DNA of 64,000 bases from assembly GCA_964621785.1 (NCBI GenBank), contig CAZUPD010000017.1, forward strand, positions 1 to 64,000. Direction: 5' to 3'. Each line of letters opens with the position of its first letter. The stretch's first letter is position 1. A model generated the notes under the pieces. It was not told the DNA's origin. It saw only the letters and a list, made by a program, of their open reading frames with translations, and did no database searches. The DNA is from JACKDW01 sp964621785. GTDB lineage: Bacteria; Myxococcota_A; Polyangia; Nannocystales; Nannocystaceae. Position numbers and translations under genes: made by a program. Below, in pieces: positions 44,811 to 52,890 of this stretch.

Positions 44811-45689
44811 ATGATCATCGTCAGCGGGACCAAGCGCTCCGGGACGTCGATGTGGATGCAGATCCTGCAGGCTGCGGGATACCCGATCATCGGTGAGGCG
44901 TTCCCACTCGGATGGCGCAACAATCTCGCAGCGGCCAATCCCCGGGGGTTTTTCGAGTCTCGCCTGCGCAACGGGATCTACTATCGCACCAACCCAAATC
45001 CAGAGACGGGCACGTTTTTGTTTCCCGCAGATGTCGAACGCCACGTCGTCAAGGTGTTTCTCCCGGGATTGATCCGCAGCGACATGGCCTACATCGGACA
45101 CGTGATCGCAGCGATTCGCCCGTGGCGTGAATACGTCGCCTCGGTCCGGCGTTTGCAGGCGATTGAAGCAGACGCGCGAGCACCTGGTGCCAAGCAACCT
45201 CTGTATATGCATCCTGCCTTGGAATGGTGGGCGGAGATGTTTGCTCTCATCTGTGATGTCTCCACCCGTAGATATTCTGTGCATGTACAGAGTTATGGCG
45301 GGCTGTTGGCTGACCCTCGCACCGTGATTCGCCGCGTACTCGATTGGCTCGGCGGAGGAGAGCTCGAACCAGCGGTTGCGGCGGTCAATGTACGGTTGCG
45401 GACCCAGGATGGTGGGAGGATCGATCCAAAGGATGCGTTCGATCCCGAGGTCGCCGAGGTCAGTGACAAGATCTACGCGTGCCTCCACGCTGGACAGGCG
45501 TTGGACCCGGCATTGCTCGCCCGGATGAACGAGGTCAACGACCAACTCAAGCCGCGGATCCGGGCCGAGTTCGAATCTGTCCGACGAGATAGGTTGCTGC
45601 GTCGAGGTCAAGCCGTGCTGCCCGCAGCATCCTCCGACTTTGATTTGATGGAAGGGATCGAGTCGGTCTACTCGGACACATCTTCGTAG
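44811..45689 (+). CDS. Sulfotransferase-family P-loop protein
   Basis: 292 residues from the ATG at 44811. The PAPS-binding P-loop is SGTKRSGTSMWM (about residues 5-16), followed by a helical sulfotransferase-type body with HVVKVFLPGLI and the second-half Arg-Ser region. Cytosolic, no signal. The substrate is unknown. It lies 10 bp behind phoD, and its 3' end overlaps the convergent small lipoprotein by 22 bp. Confidence 0.8.
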   Translation: MIIVSGTKRSGTSMWMQILQAAGYPIIGEAFPLGWRNNLAAANPRGFFESRLRNGIYYRTNPNPETGTFLFPADVERHVVKVFLPGLIRSDMAYIGHVIAAIRPWREYVASVRRLQAIEADARAPGAKQPLYMHPALEWWAEMFALICDVSTRRYSVHVQSYGGLLADPRTVIRRVLDWLGGGELEPAVAAVNVRLRTQDGGRIDPKDAFDPEVAEVSDKIYACLHAGQALDPALLARMNEVNDQLKPRIRAEFESVRRDRLLRRGQAVLPAASSDFDLMEGIESVYSDTSS

Positions 45690-46042
45690 TCGGCGAAATC
45701 ACAGCTTTCCGTCACTTCCGCGTACTCCGTGGTACAGGGGGTCGTCTCGATGTCTCCGTCACATGTATACTCGTCGGCAATGCAGGCGTAGAAGCGGAGG
45801 AAGGCATCGGCACAGGTGCTCGAATAGTGCATCTCGACCATCTCGAAATACTGTGTGTAGTAGGTGACGCAATATTCTTCATACGTCATGCCGTCGATCA
45901 TTTCCGTCGCGTATTCCGGAAAGCACGAGACGAACTTCATGCACAGATCCTCGGCGACATTTTCGGGTGTCGGCCCACAGGCCGCCGCACTGGTGAGGGA
46001 GAGGCACAGTGGCGCGAGCATGGGGATTCGATGCTTGAGCAT
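45668..46042 (-). CDS. Small Cys-rich lipoprotein
   Basis: 124 residues with lipobox A-A-A-C (Cys22). The mature part has eight Cys in a mostly acidic, Tyr-rich sequence, suggesting several disulfides: DLCMKFVSC, EEYCVTYYT, STCADAFLRFYAC, EYTCDGD, TTPCTTEY, ESCDF. Function unknown. Its 3' end overlaps the convergent sulfotransferase gene by 22 bp. Confidence 0.8.
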   Translation of the reverse strand: MLKHRIPMLAPLCLSLTSAAACGPTPENVAEDLCMKFVSCFPEYATEMIDGMTYEEYCVTYYTQYFEMVEMHYSSTCADAFLRFYACIADEYTCDGDIETTPCTTEYAEVTESCDFADYEDVSE

Positions 46043-46093
46043 GACAGGAGCAGCGTATCATCCGGTTCCCCACGTTGGCGAAGAAATCCGCTC

Positions 46094-47557
46094 TCACGTG
46101 TTTGCACGTCGGTGGAGCAGGTGCGGATCGGAGCGCTGCCAGCCGCCAAAATCCTGTTCGAGCATGCTGGCGACATGGATGGTCAGCGGGTCGTTGCCCC
46201 TGCGTCCGATGACCTGGACCGACAGTGGAAGCCCGTGCTTGTCAAAACCCATCGGCACGACCGTCGACGGAAACTCCATGACATTAAATAAACTTGTGCA
46301 TACAAAATCAAACGGGGTCAGCAGCGGGCTGTAATGTCGCGGTGCCGGGCGCGAATAGGGCGGGTGGAGCATGACGCCGCGCGGGCCTAAAATATCCTCG
46401 AGTTCACGTTGAAGTTTACGCCCGAGCTCGACTTTCTTTTGCAATGTACCGGGCATCAGGGCTGCAAGCTCGTCCGTCGCAGCGACCAAGAGGGCGGGGA
46501 ACGTATGGTGCGAGCGTCCGAAGATCGATTTGATGAGTTCGCGGTAGACCTTGACCGCGGCTCCGTTGCCGAGCACCACGCTGTAACGCGTGCTCCCTGC
46601 GGTGTTCATCATGGCGCTCCAGATCTCAAACGCCTGCCGCATGTGGCGTACGTTGAGTTCACCGACCGTCGCACCCCGGGCGGCGAGGGCCTTGGTCGCG
46701 TCGCGGATGACCTGTCGATTTGCTCCGTTGACCCGCGTGCGGCCGTTGGACTCGACCGGGTAGACGGTGACGTCGTGGAGATCAATATTTGATGATACAT
46801 CTAGATCCCAGGCCTTGCACACAGGATCGACGCCGTCCGGTCCCCGAAGTACCTCTAGAATCGGCAGCAGATCTTCGCAGCGTCGCGTCATGGGGCCACA
46901 GACGAGGTAGGCCGACAACTCGCCCTCGGCCTCGGGCCAAAACCCGGTGTTGGGCACCATCCGCCCGGTCGGTTTGTGCCCGGCGGTTCCGCAAAACGCA
47001 GCTGGGATCCGGATCGATCCCCCGACATCGGCACCGAGCCCAAATGCCACCCCTCCCGCAGAGATAATCGCCCCCTCGCCACCACTCGATCCCCCGGCAC
47101 TGCGGTCGAGATTCCACGGATTGTGCGTGCGTCCATACACCGTGTTGTAGGTTTCGAGCCACAAACCCCCTTCGGGAACGTTTGTCAGGCCGATGAGGAT
47201 GGCCCCGGCCCGCCGCAGACGGACGATGATTTCGGCATCGTGCTCGGCCCGGATGTGGCGACGCGACCACACCCCACCGCTCAGCGGCATCCCTTCGACC
47301 GACACATATTCCTTGGCCGTGAACGGGAGGCCAAAAAGCGGGGGGAGGTCGTCGGAAGAACTGTGAGCGAGTTTCTGATCGGCCTTTTCAGCCTGCTCAC
47401 GGGCCTTTTCGTAGCAGGTCGCGACCACGGCATTGATCGGCGGATTGACCTGTTCAGTACGCTCGATATGACAGTTGACAACCTCGGATACAGACACCTG
47501 CCGGTCGCGGATCATGCGGGCGAGGTGCATCGCGGAAACGTCGAGAAGTTCGGACAC
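46094..47557 (-). CDS. Amidase-signature family hydrolase (FAAH-like)
   Basis: 487 residues from the GTG at 47557; the frame continues upstream to 48235 but that part is Arg/Pro/Ser-rich and not family-like. The amidase signature is complete: Lys of FTAKEYVS, the GGSSGGEGAII Ser-Ser pair, and GLGADVGGSIRIPA. Ser-cisSer-Lys hydrolases cut amide bonds of fatty amides or other small amides; the substrate is unknown. Cytosolic. The gene lies 51 bp behind a small lipoprotein on the same strand. Confidence 0.9.
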   Translation of the reverse strand: MSELLDVSAMHLARMIRDRQVSVSEVVNCHIERTEQVNPPINAVVATCYEKAREQAEKADQKLAHSSSDDLPPLFGLPFTAKEYVSVEGMPLSGGVWSRRHIRAEHDAEIIVRLRRAGAILIGLTNVPEGGLWLETYNTVYGRTHNPWNLDRSAGGSSGGEGAIISAGGVAFGLGADVGGSIRIPAAFCGTAGHKPTGRMVPNTGFWPEAEGELSAYLVCGPMTRRCEDLLPILEVLRGPDGVDPVCKAWDLDVSSNIDLHDVTVYPVESNGRTRVNGANRQVIRDATKALAARGATVGELNVRHMRQAFEIWSAMMNTAGSTRYSVVLGNGAAVKVYRELIKSIFGRSHHTFPALLVAATDELAALMPGTLQKKVELGRKLQRELEDILGPRGVMLHPPYSRPAPRHYSPLLTPFDFVCTSLFNVMEFPSTVVPMGFDKHGLPLSVQVIGRRGNDPLTIHVASMLEQDFGGWQRSDPHLLHRRANT

Positions 47558-48296
47558 GCACCTATCGTACCTGCTTGCCGGCCAAAGTCTGTCGAAATGT
47601 CTCTGTGATCGCTTGCACGCACACGGAAGTCGAGAACTCGGGGAACTCGGGGGTGAAGGTGCGCGCGCAAATCTCGCGTGACTGGTTCTGTCGCTGCGAA
47701 CAGCTTTACTGAGCTCGCGCGCGAGAAATCGCCTGTGTGTTGGGTGTATCAACACACAGGGGGTGCGGGGTTGGCCCATCGTCTTTGTCCCATCCGGAAG
47801 CGAGTGGGGCGCGAGAAAACCCCAGACATCGGTCGTCGTATGTATTTTGGAGCACCTTCGCCCGCGCAGGAGTCGTGCAGAGCAGGTTGTCGGTTGCGAT
47901 ACACTGGCGACGAGGAGACTTCCCCGGTGAAATATACGTTCCAGCGCGTGTCGATACCTTCGCAACGTACTCGTGCCACGAGCGACGCCGCGTACACGAA
48001 CGCAGGAGAAATCGGAATTGCCAAACCGACCGCCATCGTCAACCGGGATGGGGGTGGTGAGGTCGACTCGAGGACGGTGGGGTGCGTAGCATTGCCTCGA
48101 GGACGGCGTCAGCCCCTCCGGCCGGTTAAGCCCGCGCGAGAGTGTCCTTCCACCCAACCTAGGCCCCCGATAATATTTGATACTACAACAGATGGCGCGA
48201 TCGTTGTTCGCGCGGGGTGCGTTCACCCGGACCATGTGTATCAGGCTTTGCCTGCCCTCGTAGCCCCACCCGTGTTGTGAGCGGGTCCCGTTTCAC
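47558..48296. other. 739-bp gene-free spacer with perfect hairpin
   Basis: Open frames on both strands lack family likeness. CCTGTGTGTTG (47732-47742) pairs perfectly with CAACACACAGG (47750-47760). CTCGCGCGCGAG lies at 47714-47725. No copy of the dispersed TGYA-N2-TRCA palindrome was found here. It may hold promoters for the amidase and the histidine kinase, or a non-coding RNA. Confidence 0.5.
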
Positions 48297-49949
48297 GTGG
48301 CGTCACCAACGGACAACGACGAAGGGCGAAACCTCCTTGACATCGTCGAGCAACTCTCGGCGATCGCCGCGTGTTTTGCCACGGTCCATGACCTCGAGTC
48401 TTTTACCGAGCAGATTGAACGAGCGCTTGAGTCGTTGGTGACGGTTGAGTACTCGGGCCTATACCTGTGGGATTTTGACGCGAACCGTCTGCGCCTGCTT
48501 TATGCCAAGGGATTTACCCAAGCTGAGCAAGAAGAGGCCGAGCGCACAGCGTGGAACCGGCATCCCGGGCATGTTTATCGTACCCAAGAATGGTTGCATA
48601 TACCAGATACAGACGCAGACGAAGCGCAGAGAAGTCAGTCGAGCCGCCGGAGTTTTCATGTCCGGTCGCGACTCTTTATGCCGGTGACGTTTCGCGACCA
48701 ATCTCTCGGAGTGTTTGGTCTCGCCTCGGAAACGCCAAATTACTTTACGAGTCAACACATCGCAGTCCTGCGGTTTATCTGTCGGTTGACCGGAGTGGTC
48801 TACCGCCATGTGGTCGACCAACGCGAGCGGCAGCTGGTCTTGGAAAACTTAGATTCGACCGCGAGGCGCCTGCAGTTACTTGTCAGTACACTTCCGATCG
48901 CGTTGCTCGTCGTCGATATCTCCGGTCATATCTCGTTGGCTCAAGGGGCTGCGTTGCAGTACCTCACCGACGATCCATCGAGTTTGGTGGATTGCCTGAT
49001 CGAACGGGCATTTACCCGCGCGCCGACACTTGCATCGACGATCAGTGATGCACTCGCTGGACAGTCGAAGATCGCCGAGCACACCATCGGCGACCAGACC
49101 CTCGAAGTCCGTGCCCAAGCCCACCAAAATGGTGGGGCAACGGTGATGGTCCACAATATCTCCGAACAAAAACGGAACCTCGAACAGATGCGCCGGCTCA
49201 ACGAGGAACTCTCGCGTGCGCGTGACCAGGCCCTGTTGGCGACCCGTGCCAAAAGTGACTTTTTGGCCACCATGAGCCACGAGCTGCGCACACCTCTCAA
49301 TGCCATCATCGGGTATGCCGAGCTCGCGGATGAGGAACTCGAGTATCCAGATGCATGCACAAGTGATGATCTCAAACGCATCCACTCGTCGGCCGGGCAG
49401 CTTCTGCAGCTGATCAACGATATCCTCGATGTCTCCAAGATCGAGGCTGGGCGGCTCGTGCTCGACATTCAGCGGATTGACATCGCTGCACTCCTCAAGG
49501 CGGTCGAAGTTGCAATCGCACCGATTCAGCAGCGCAATCGCAATCACCTCGACGTCGTGGTCGGCGACAACCTCGGCGCGATCGAAGCGGACGAAACGGC
49601 CCTACGGCGTATCCTCATCAATCTCCTCGGCAATGCCAATAAGTTTACGGATGCCGGGGACATCATCTTGCGGGTCTGGGTGGAGCATGTCCGTGGGGAG
49701 CGGCGATTGAACTTCTCCGTACGCGACACCGGGATCGGTATGAGCCAAGCACAGCTTTCGCGGGTGTTTGAGGCGTTTACCCAGGCAGATGCATCTACAT
49801 CGAGAAAATATGGCGGAACGGGGTTGGGCCTGACGATCACCCGCCAGCTCGTGCATCTGATGGGTGGCGAGATCGACGTCAGCAGTACGCCGGGGGAGGG
49901 GTCGTGCTTCCACGTTTGGATCCCGGCGCTCGTGTCGGTTGGGCGCTAA
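48297..49949 (+). CDS. GAF-domain sensor histidine kinase
   Basis: 550 residues from a GTG at 48297. A GAF domain occupies about 15-170, followed by a PAS-like middle (about 190-290), a coiled coil, HisKA with His328 in ATMSHELRTPLN, and HATPase_c with NLLGNANKFTD, DTGIGMS and GTGLGLTIT. No membrane helix. No receiver gene adjoins it. It resembles the kinase at 20812-22470 in the catalytic half but differs in sensors. Confidence 0.93.
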   Translation: MASPTDNDEGRNLLDIVEQLSAIAACFATVHDLESFTEQIERALESLVTVEYSGLYLWDFDANRLRLLYAKGFTQAEQEEAERTAWNRHPGHVYRTQEWLHIPDTDADEAQRSQSSRRSFHVRSRLFMPVTFRDQSLGVFGLASETPNYFTSQHIAVLRFICRLTGVVYRHVVDQRERQLVLENLDSTARRLQLLVSTLPIALLVVDISGHISLAQGAALQYLTDDPSSLVDCLIERAFTRAPTLASTISDALAGQSKIAEHTIGDQTLEVRAQAHQNGGATVMVHNISEQKRNLEQMRRLNEELSRARDQALLATRAKSDFLATMSHELRTPLNAIIGYAELADEELEYPDACTSDDLKRIHSSAGQLLQLINDILDVSKIEAGRLVLDIQRIDIAALLKAVEVAIAPIQQRNRNHLDVVVGDNLGAIEADETALRRILINLLGNANKFTDAGDIILRVWVEHVRGERRLNFSVRDTGIGMSQAQLSRVFEAFTQADASTSRKYGGTGLGLTITRQLVHLMGGEIDVSSTPGEGSCFHVWIPALVSVGR

Positions 49950-49967
49950 GCGAGCCGCTTCCCCGGA

Positions 49968-50750
49968 TCAGGGAGTCGGGAAAACGCGACCGACACGAAA
50001 GTAGAGCGGCATCGACATCTCGCGGGGAAGCGAGGCCGGACCGTCGCGCAGCCACGCTTCGGTGAGGCGTTCGCGGATAACCTCGGTCGCCGGATGTCCG
50101 TGGTGCTCGGTGTAGCGAGCTGCGGCCGACCACGTGCCGAGCTTGCCGAGCAGTTGGTCGAGGGTCCACAGTCCATTGATCGAAATCGAAGGAAACGCGA
50201 CCGGCTCAAACGGGAACTCGATGTTTTGATAACCCGAGAGCACGTGATTGAGTTGGTGGGCCCAAAAGGGTTTGAGCAACTGCCCGGTGAAATCGGCGAT
50301 CACGGCATCGACCGCGGGCGAAACCGTGAGATTGACGCTGTAGGTCCACGCCGCGATCAGGGCCCCGGGTTTGGCCACGCGTCGGACTTCACGGTAAAAC
50401 GCTTCGCGGTCGAGCCAGTGCAGTGCTGCCGCGATGGTGATGAGGTCGATGCTTGTAGATTCAATTGTCGTCGCTTCGGCACGCTCACATCGGTACTCGA
50501 CCCGCGGATGTTGGCGGGCCTCGGCGAGCTGTTGGCGGCTGGCATCGGTGGCAATCACATGGTCGAAGTGCTCGGCGAGGGCCAGCGCAGCTTGGCCATT
50601 TCCGGTGGCACAGTCCCAACACCGAGCTGTCGCCGACACCCGGGATTTGAGTTCGTGAAAAATTGCCGCCGGGTAGCTCGGCCGGAAGCGTGCGTAGGCG
50701 GATGACGCGGACGAAAAATAGTCCGGGAAGTCGGTGGAAACGTGTTTCAA
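49968..50750 (-). CDS. Class I SAM-dependent methyltransferase
   Basis: 260 residues with motif I WDCATGNGQAALALAEHF, the following DASRQQLAEA and motif IV LITIAAALHWLD, typical of small-molecule class I methyltransferases of the Methyltransf_11/25 type. Substrate unknown. It is convergent with the histidine kinase gene and lies upstream in the same direction as the next HNH gene, 80 bp away. Confidence 0.88.
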   Translation of the reverse strand: MKHVSTDFPDYFSSASSAYARFRPSYPAAIFHELKSRVSATARCWDCATGNGQAALALAEHFDHVIATDASRQQLAEARQHPRVEYRCERAEATTIESTSIDLITIAAALHWLDREAFYREVRRVAKPGALIAAWTYSVNLTVSPAVDAVIADFTGQLLKPFWAHQLNHVLSGYQNIEFPFEPVAFPSISINGLWTLDQLLGKLGTWSAAARYTEHHGHPATEVIRERLTEAWLRDGPASLPREMSMPLYFRVGRVFPTP

Positions 50751-50830
50751 GGACGAATCTACTGTACGTCAGTTGCCGGTCCCACGGAACCTCCACACAA
50801 TGTCGTGCGAACGACAACCTGCGCGTTTCG

Positions 50831-51967
50831 TCAGCTCGGGATTCGAACGGCACGCAGGGAGTTCTCGATGTCGACGCGCTGCTCGGCAAATTTTACCAAG
50901 GGGTCGTTTTTTGCCTGCCACAGCATCAAGCCGTCCGGTGCGTGATGGTAAACGACCCGCGCAATCGAGAGGACACGATCCGCGTCGGTCGGCCACCTGC
51001 GACGTTCGGCGATTTCGACGAGGGTGTCATGACGATCACGTACACGCGCACACCATCGTTGTACATGCGTGTGGGAGGCGAGGAAGTTGAGTTTAGATGA
51101 GTTGCAGTCGGGATGGCTGGCTACCAAATTGTGGAGTCCGTTTTCAGGATGCCGCGACCAGGGGATGAAGTGGTCGACGTGGTAGCTGCCCCGAAGGTCA
51201 TTTTGACAATAGAAGCAGCGTCCGTCCTGCAGCGTCCGCAGATCCTGACGAACGGGGTCGAGGGACATACGCGCACAACCGAACAAGAATTCGTGTAGAT
51301 GACCGACGTCGAGGGCGTTGAGGTTGGCCACTTTACTGGCCCAATGTTGCATAATCAACGGGCGTAGGAGCGCAGACATGGCGACAAAGCACTGCGCGAC
51401 CCCGGGTTGTAGATGGATGCGGTTGTCAAACGAACTCGCTTCGCCGCGTTGGAGCGCCCGCAGGCCGCGTGGTCGTGAACCGGAGTCTTCCCAGGAGATA
51501 CGATAGATCCAGTTGTGGCACACGCCCGCAATACGTTGCAGTTTGGGAAGTGGGTAGCGGGTGAGGACCTCTTCGATCTTGTCGACCGCATCTTGAAAAC
51601 GGTCCTCAACGAGTGGGCGAAGCTGTGCGTAGGTCGGCGCACCGAAATTATGAGTATATACATATTCTCGCAGATTTTCGACAGCAGCGATGATTGCACC
51701 ACGGCCCGGGGCGTTTTGGTGGAGGACCGCCTCTCCTCGCCATCGCAGGGTCTGCGGCCAGTAGAGCTCGAGAACCTTCTCCGCCAGTTTACGTGTGGTC
51801 AGGACCTGAGGTGGAGCGCCTCCTTCTGAACAGGTCTCTTTACACAGGTCGACTAGCGCTAACAACACCGCGTGTTTGTAGGTCGCTGTGAAGGATCCAT
51901 GGTCGAGAATCGCGAGGACCTGCTCAACGATTTCGACCTGGCGCGCGGGCGTGAGTGCGTCGGGCAT
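50831..51967 (-). CDS. HNH endonuclease-domain protein
   Basis: 378 residues. The C-terminal half has a full HNH module: CFYCQNDL, YHVDHFIPW, HNLVASHPDCNSSK, so the Cys pairs and His of a beta-beta-alpha metal nuclease are intact. The N-terminal half (about 1-220) is helical and may bind DNA or a partner. Such proteins can be restriction or defence nucleases or repair enzymes. It stands between two methyltransferase genes, but these look like small-molecule enzymes, not DNA modification enzymes. Confidence 0.85.
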   Translation of the reverse strand: MPDALTPARQVEIVEQVLAILDHGSFTATYKHAVLLALVDLCKETCSEGGAPPQVLTTRKLAEKVLELYWPQTLRWRGEAVLHQNAPGRGAIIAAVENLREYVYTHNFGAPTYAQLRPLVEDRFQDAVDKIEEVLTRYPLPKLQRIAGVCHNWIYRISWEDSGSRPRGLRALQRGEASSFDNRIHLQPGVAQCFVAMSALLRPLIMQHWASKVANLNALDVGHLHEFLFGCARMSLDPVRQDLRTLQDGRCFYCQNDLRGSYHVDHFIPWSRHPENGLHNLVASHPDCNSSKLNFLASHTHVQRWCARVRDRHDTLVEIAERRRWPTDADRVLSIARVVYHHAPDGLMLWQAKNDPLVKFAEQRVDIENSLRAVRIPS

Positions 51968-51970
51968 GGA

Positions 51971-52744
51971 CTAAAGAGTCGCAACCTTGGCGATGAGGAA
52001 CAGGCGAAGGTAGGGGAGCAGGGTATGACCGTTGTTGCGGGCGGGGTAGGCTTGGCGAATCAGGTTGCGGTAACAGGTGACAAACCGGCTGCGGTCGGGT
52101 TCGTCCAGGGCATTGGTAAACGGACGCAACCAACTGCCTGCGGTCCACTCGGCCACCGGATTGTCGCCGCTGAGGACTTGGATGTAGTTCGTTTCCCAGA
52201 TGTCGAGCGCAGCACAGTGATCGGCAAGTGCCTCGTAATAGACCTCCGGCGGGTGTGTGGGCGGAGGGCGAAACAGGTGCTTGATATATGTATAGACACC
52301 CGATTGCTGGGCTGCCTCGTACACGAGCTGATGCGTCGGGCGAGAGAAGTTCCGCGGCATTTGAACGGCCAACACGCCCCCCGGGGCGAGCAGTGACAGG
52401 AGTCGGGGAAATAGTTGGTCATGGTCGGGGAGCCAGTGGAGTGCGGCGTTGCTGTAGATGAGATCGGCCGGCGTGGTGGGCTGCCACGTCGCTGCATCGG
52501 CCTCGATCCAGTGTTGGTCGGGCATCGACGCCCGGGCCGAGGTCAGCATTTCCGGTGAGCGATCCACACCAAAAACCTGTGCCTTAGGCCATCTTTGACA
52601 CAAGTACGGCGTGACATTTCCCGGGCCACACCCGAGGTCCACCACCGACTTCGGAGCTTCGAGGTCGACTCGGGAGAGGAGGTCGAGTGCCGGGCGAAGC
52701 CGCGGCCCGACGAAGTTGAGGTAGCGCTGCGGATCCCAAGTCAT
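51971..52744 (-). CDS. tam: Trans-aconitate 2-methyltransferase-like SAM methyltransferase
   Basis: 257 residues from the ATG at 52744; a longer frame to 52939 has an Arg/His-rich leader with no family sequence. The start MTWDPQRYLNF and motif I VVDLGCGPGNVTPYLCQRWP are typical of Tam, with LIYSNAALHWLPDH as motif IV. Tam methylates the spontaneous dehydration product of citrate cycle intermediates. The HNH gene starts 4 bp after its stop codon. Confidence 0.85.
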   Translation of the reverse strand: MTWDPQRYLNFVGPRLRPALDLLSRVDLEAPKSVVDLGCGPGNVTPYLCQRWPKAQVFGVDRSPEMLTSARASMPDQHWIEADAATWQPTTPADLIYSNAALHWLPDHDQLFPRLLSLLAPGGVLAVQMPRNFSRPTHQLVYEAAQQSGVYTYIKHLFRPPPTHPPEVYYEALADHCAALDIWETNYIQVLSGDNPVAEWTAGSWLRPFTNALDEPDRSRFVTCYRNLIRQAYPARNNGHTLLPYLRLFLIAKVATL

Positions 52745-52890
52745 GTCCCGAGGATATCCGGAAGCGCCCACAATTTGGCACCCTGATCCGTGCCGAATCG
52801 GGCCGGTCACCCGCAGCAACGCCCGCCGAGGTCCACACCGGTGGCAGGGTTTGCACCGCCGCCAGTGCAACCCTCCGCGAGAAGCCCGGG

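Noticed and set aside
47558..48235. N-terminal extension of the amidase to 713 residues
   Set aside because: The added part is basic and low in hydrophobic order; the GTG at 47557 starts a normal amidase of 487 residues.
47678..48280. 200-codon open frame on the plus strand in the large spacer
   Set aside because: Arg/Pro/Thr-rich composition, no family likeness, no Shine-Dalgarno, and it overlaps the start of the kinase gene; likely chance in GC-rich DNA.
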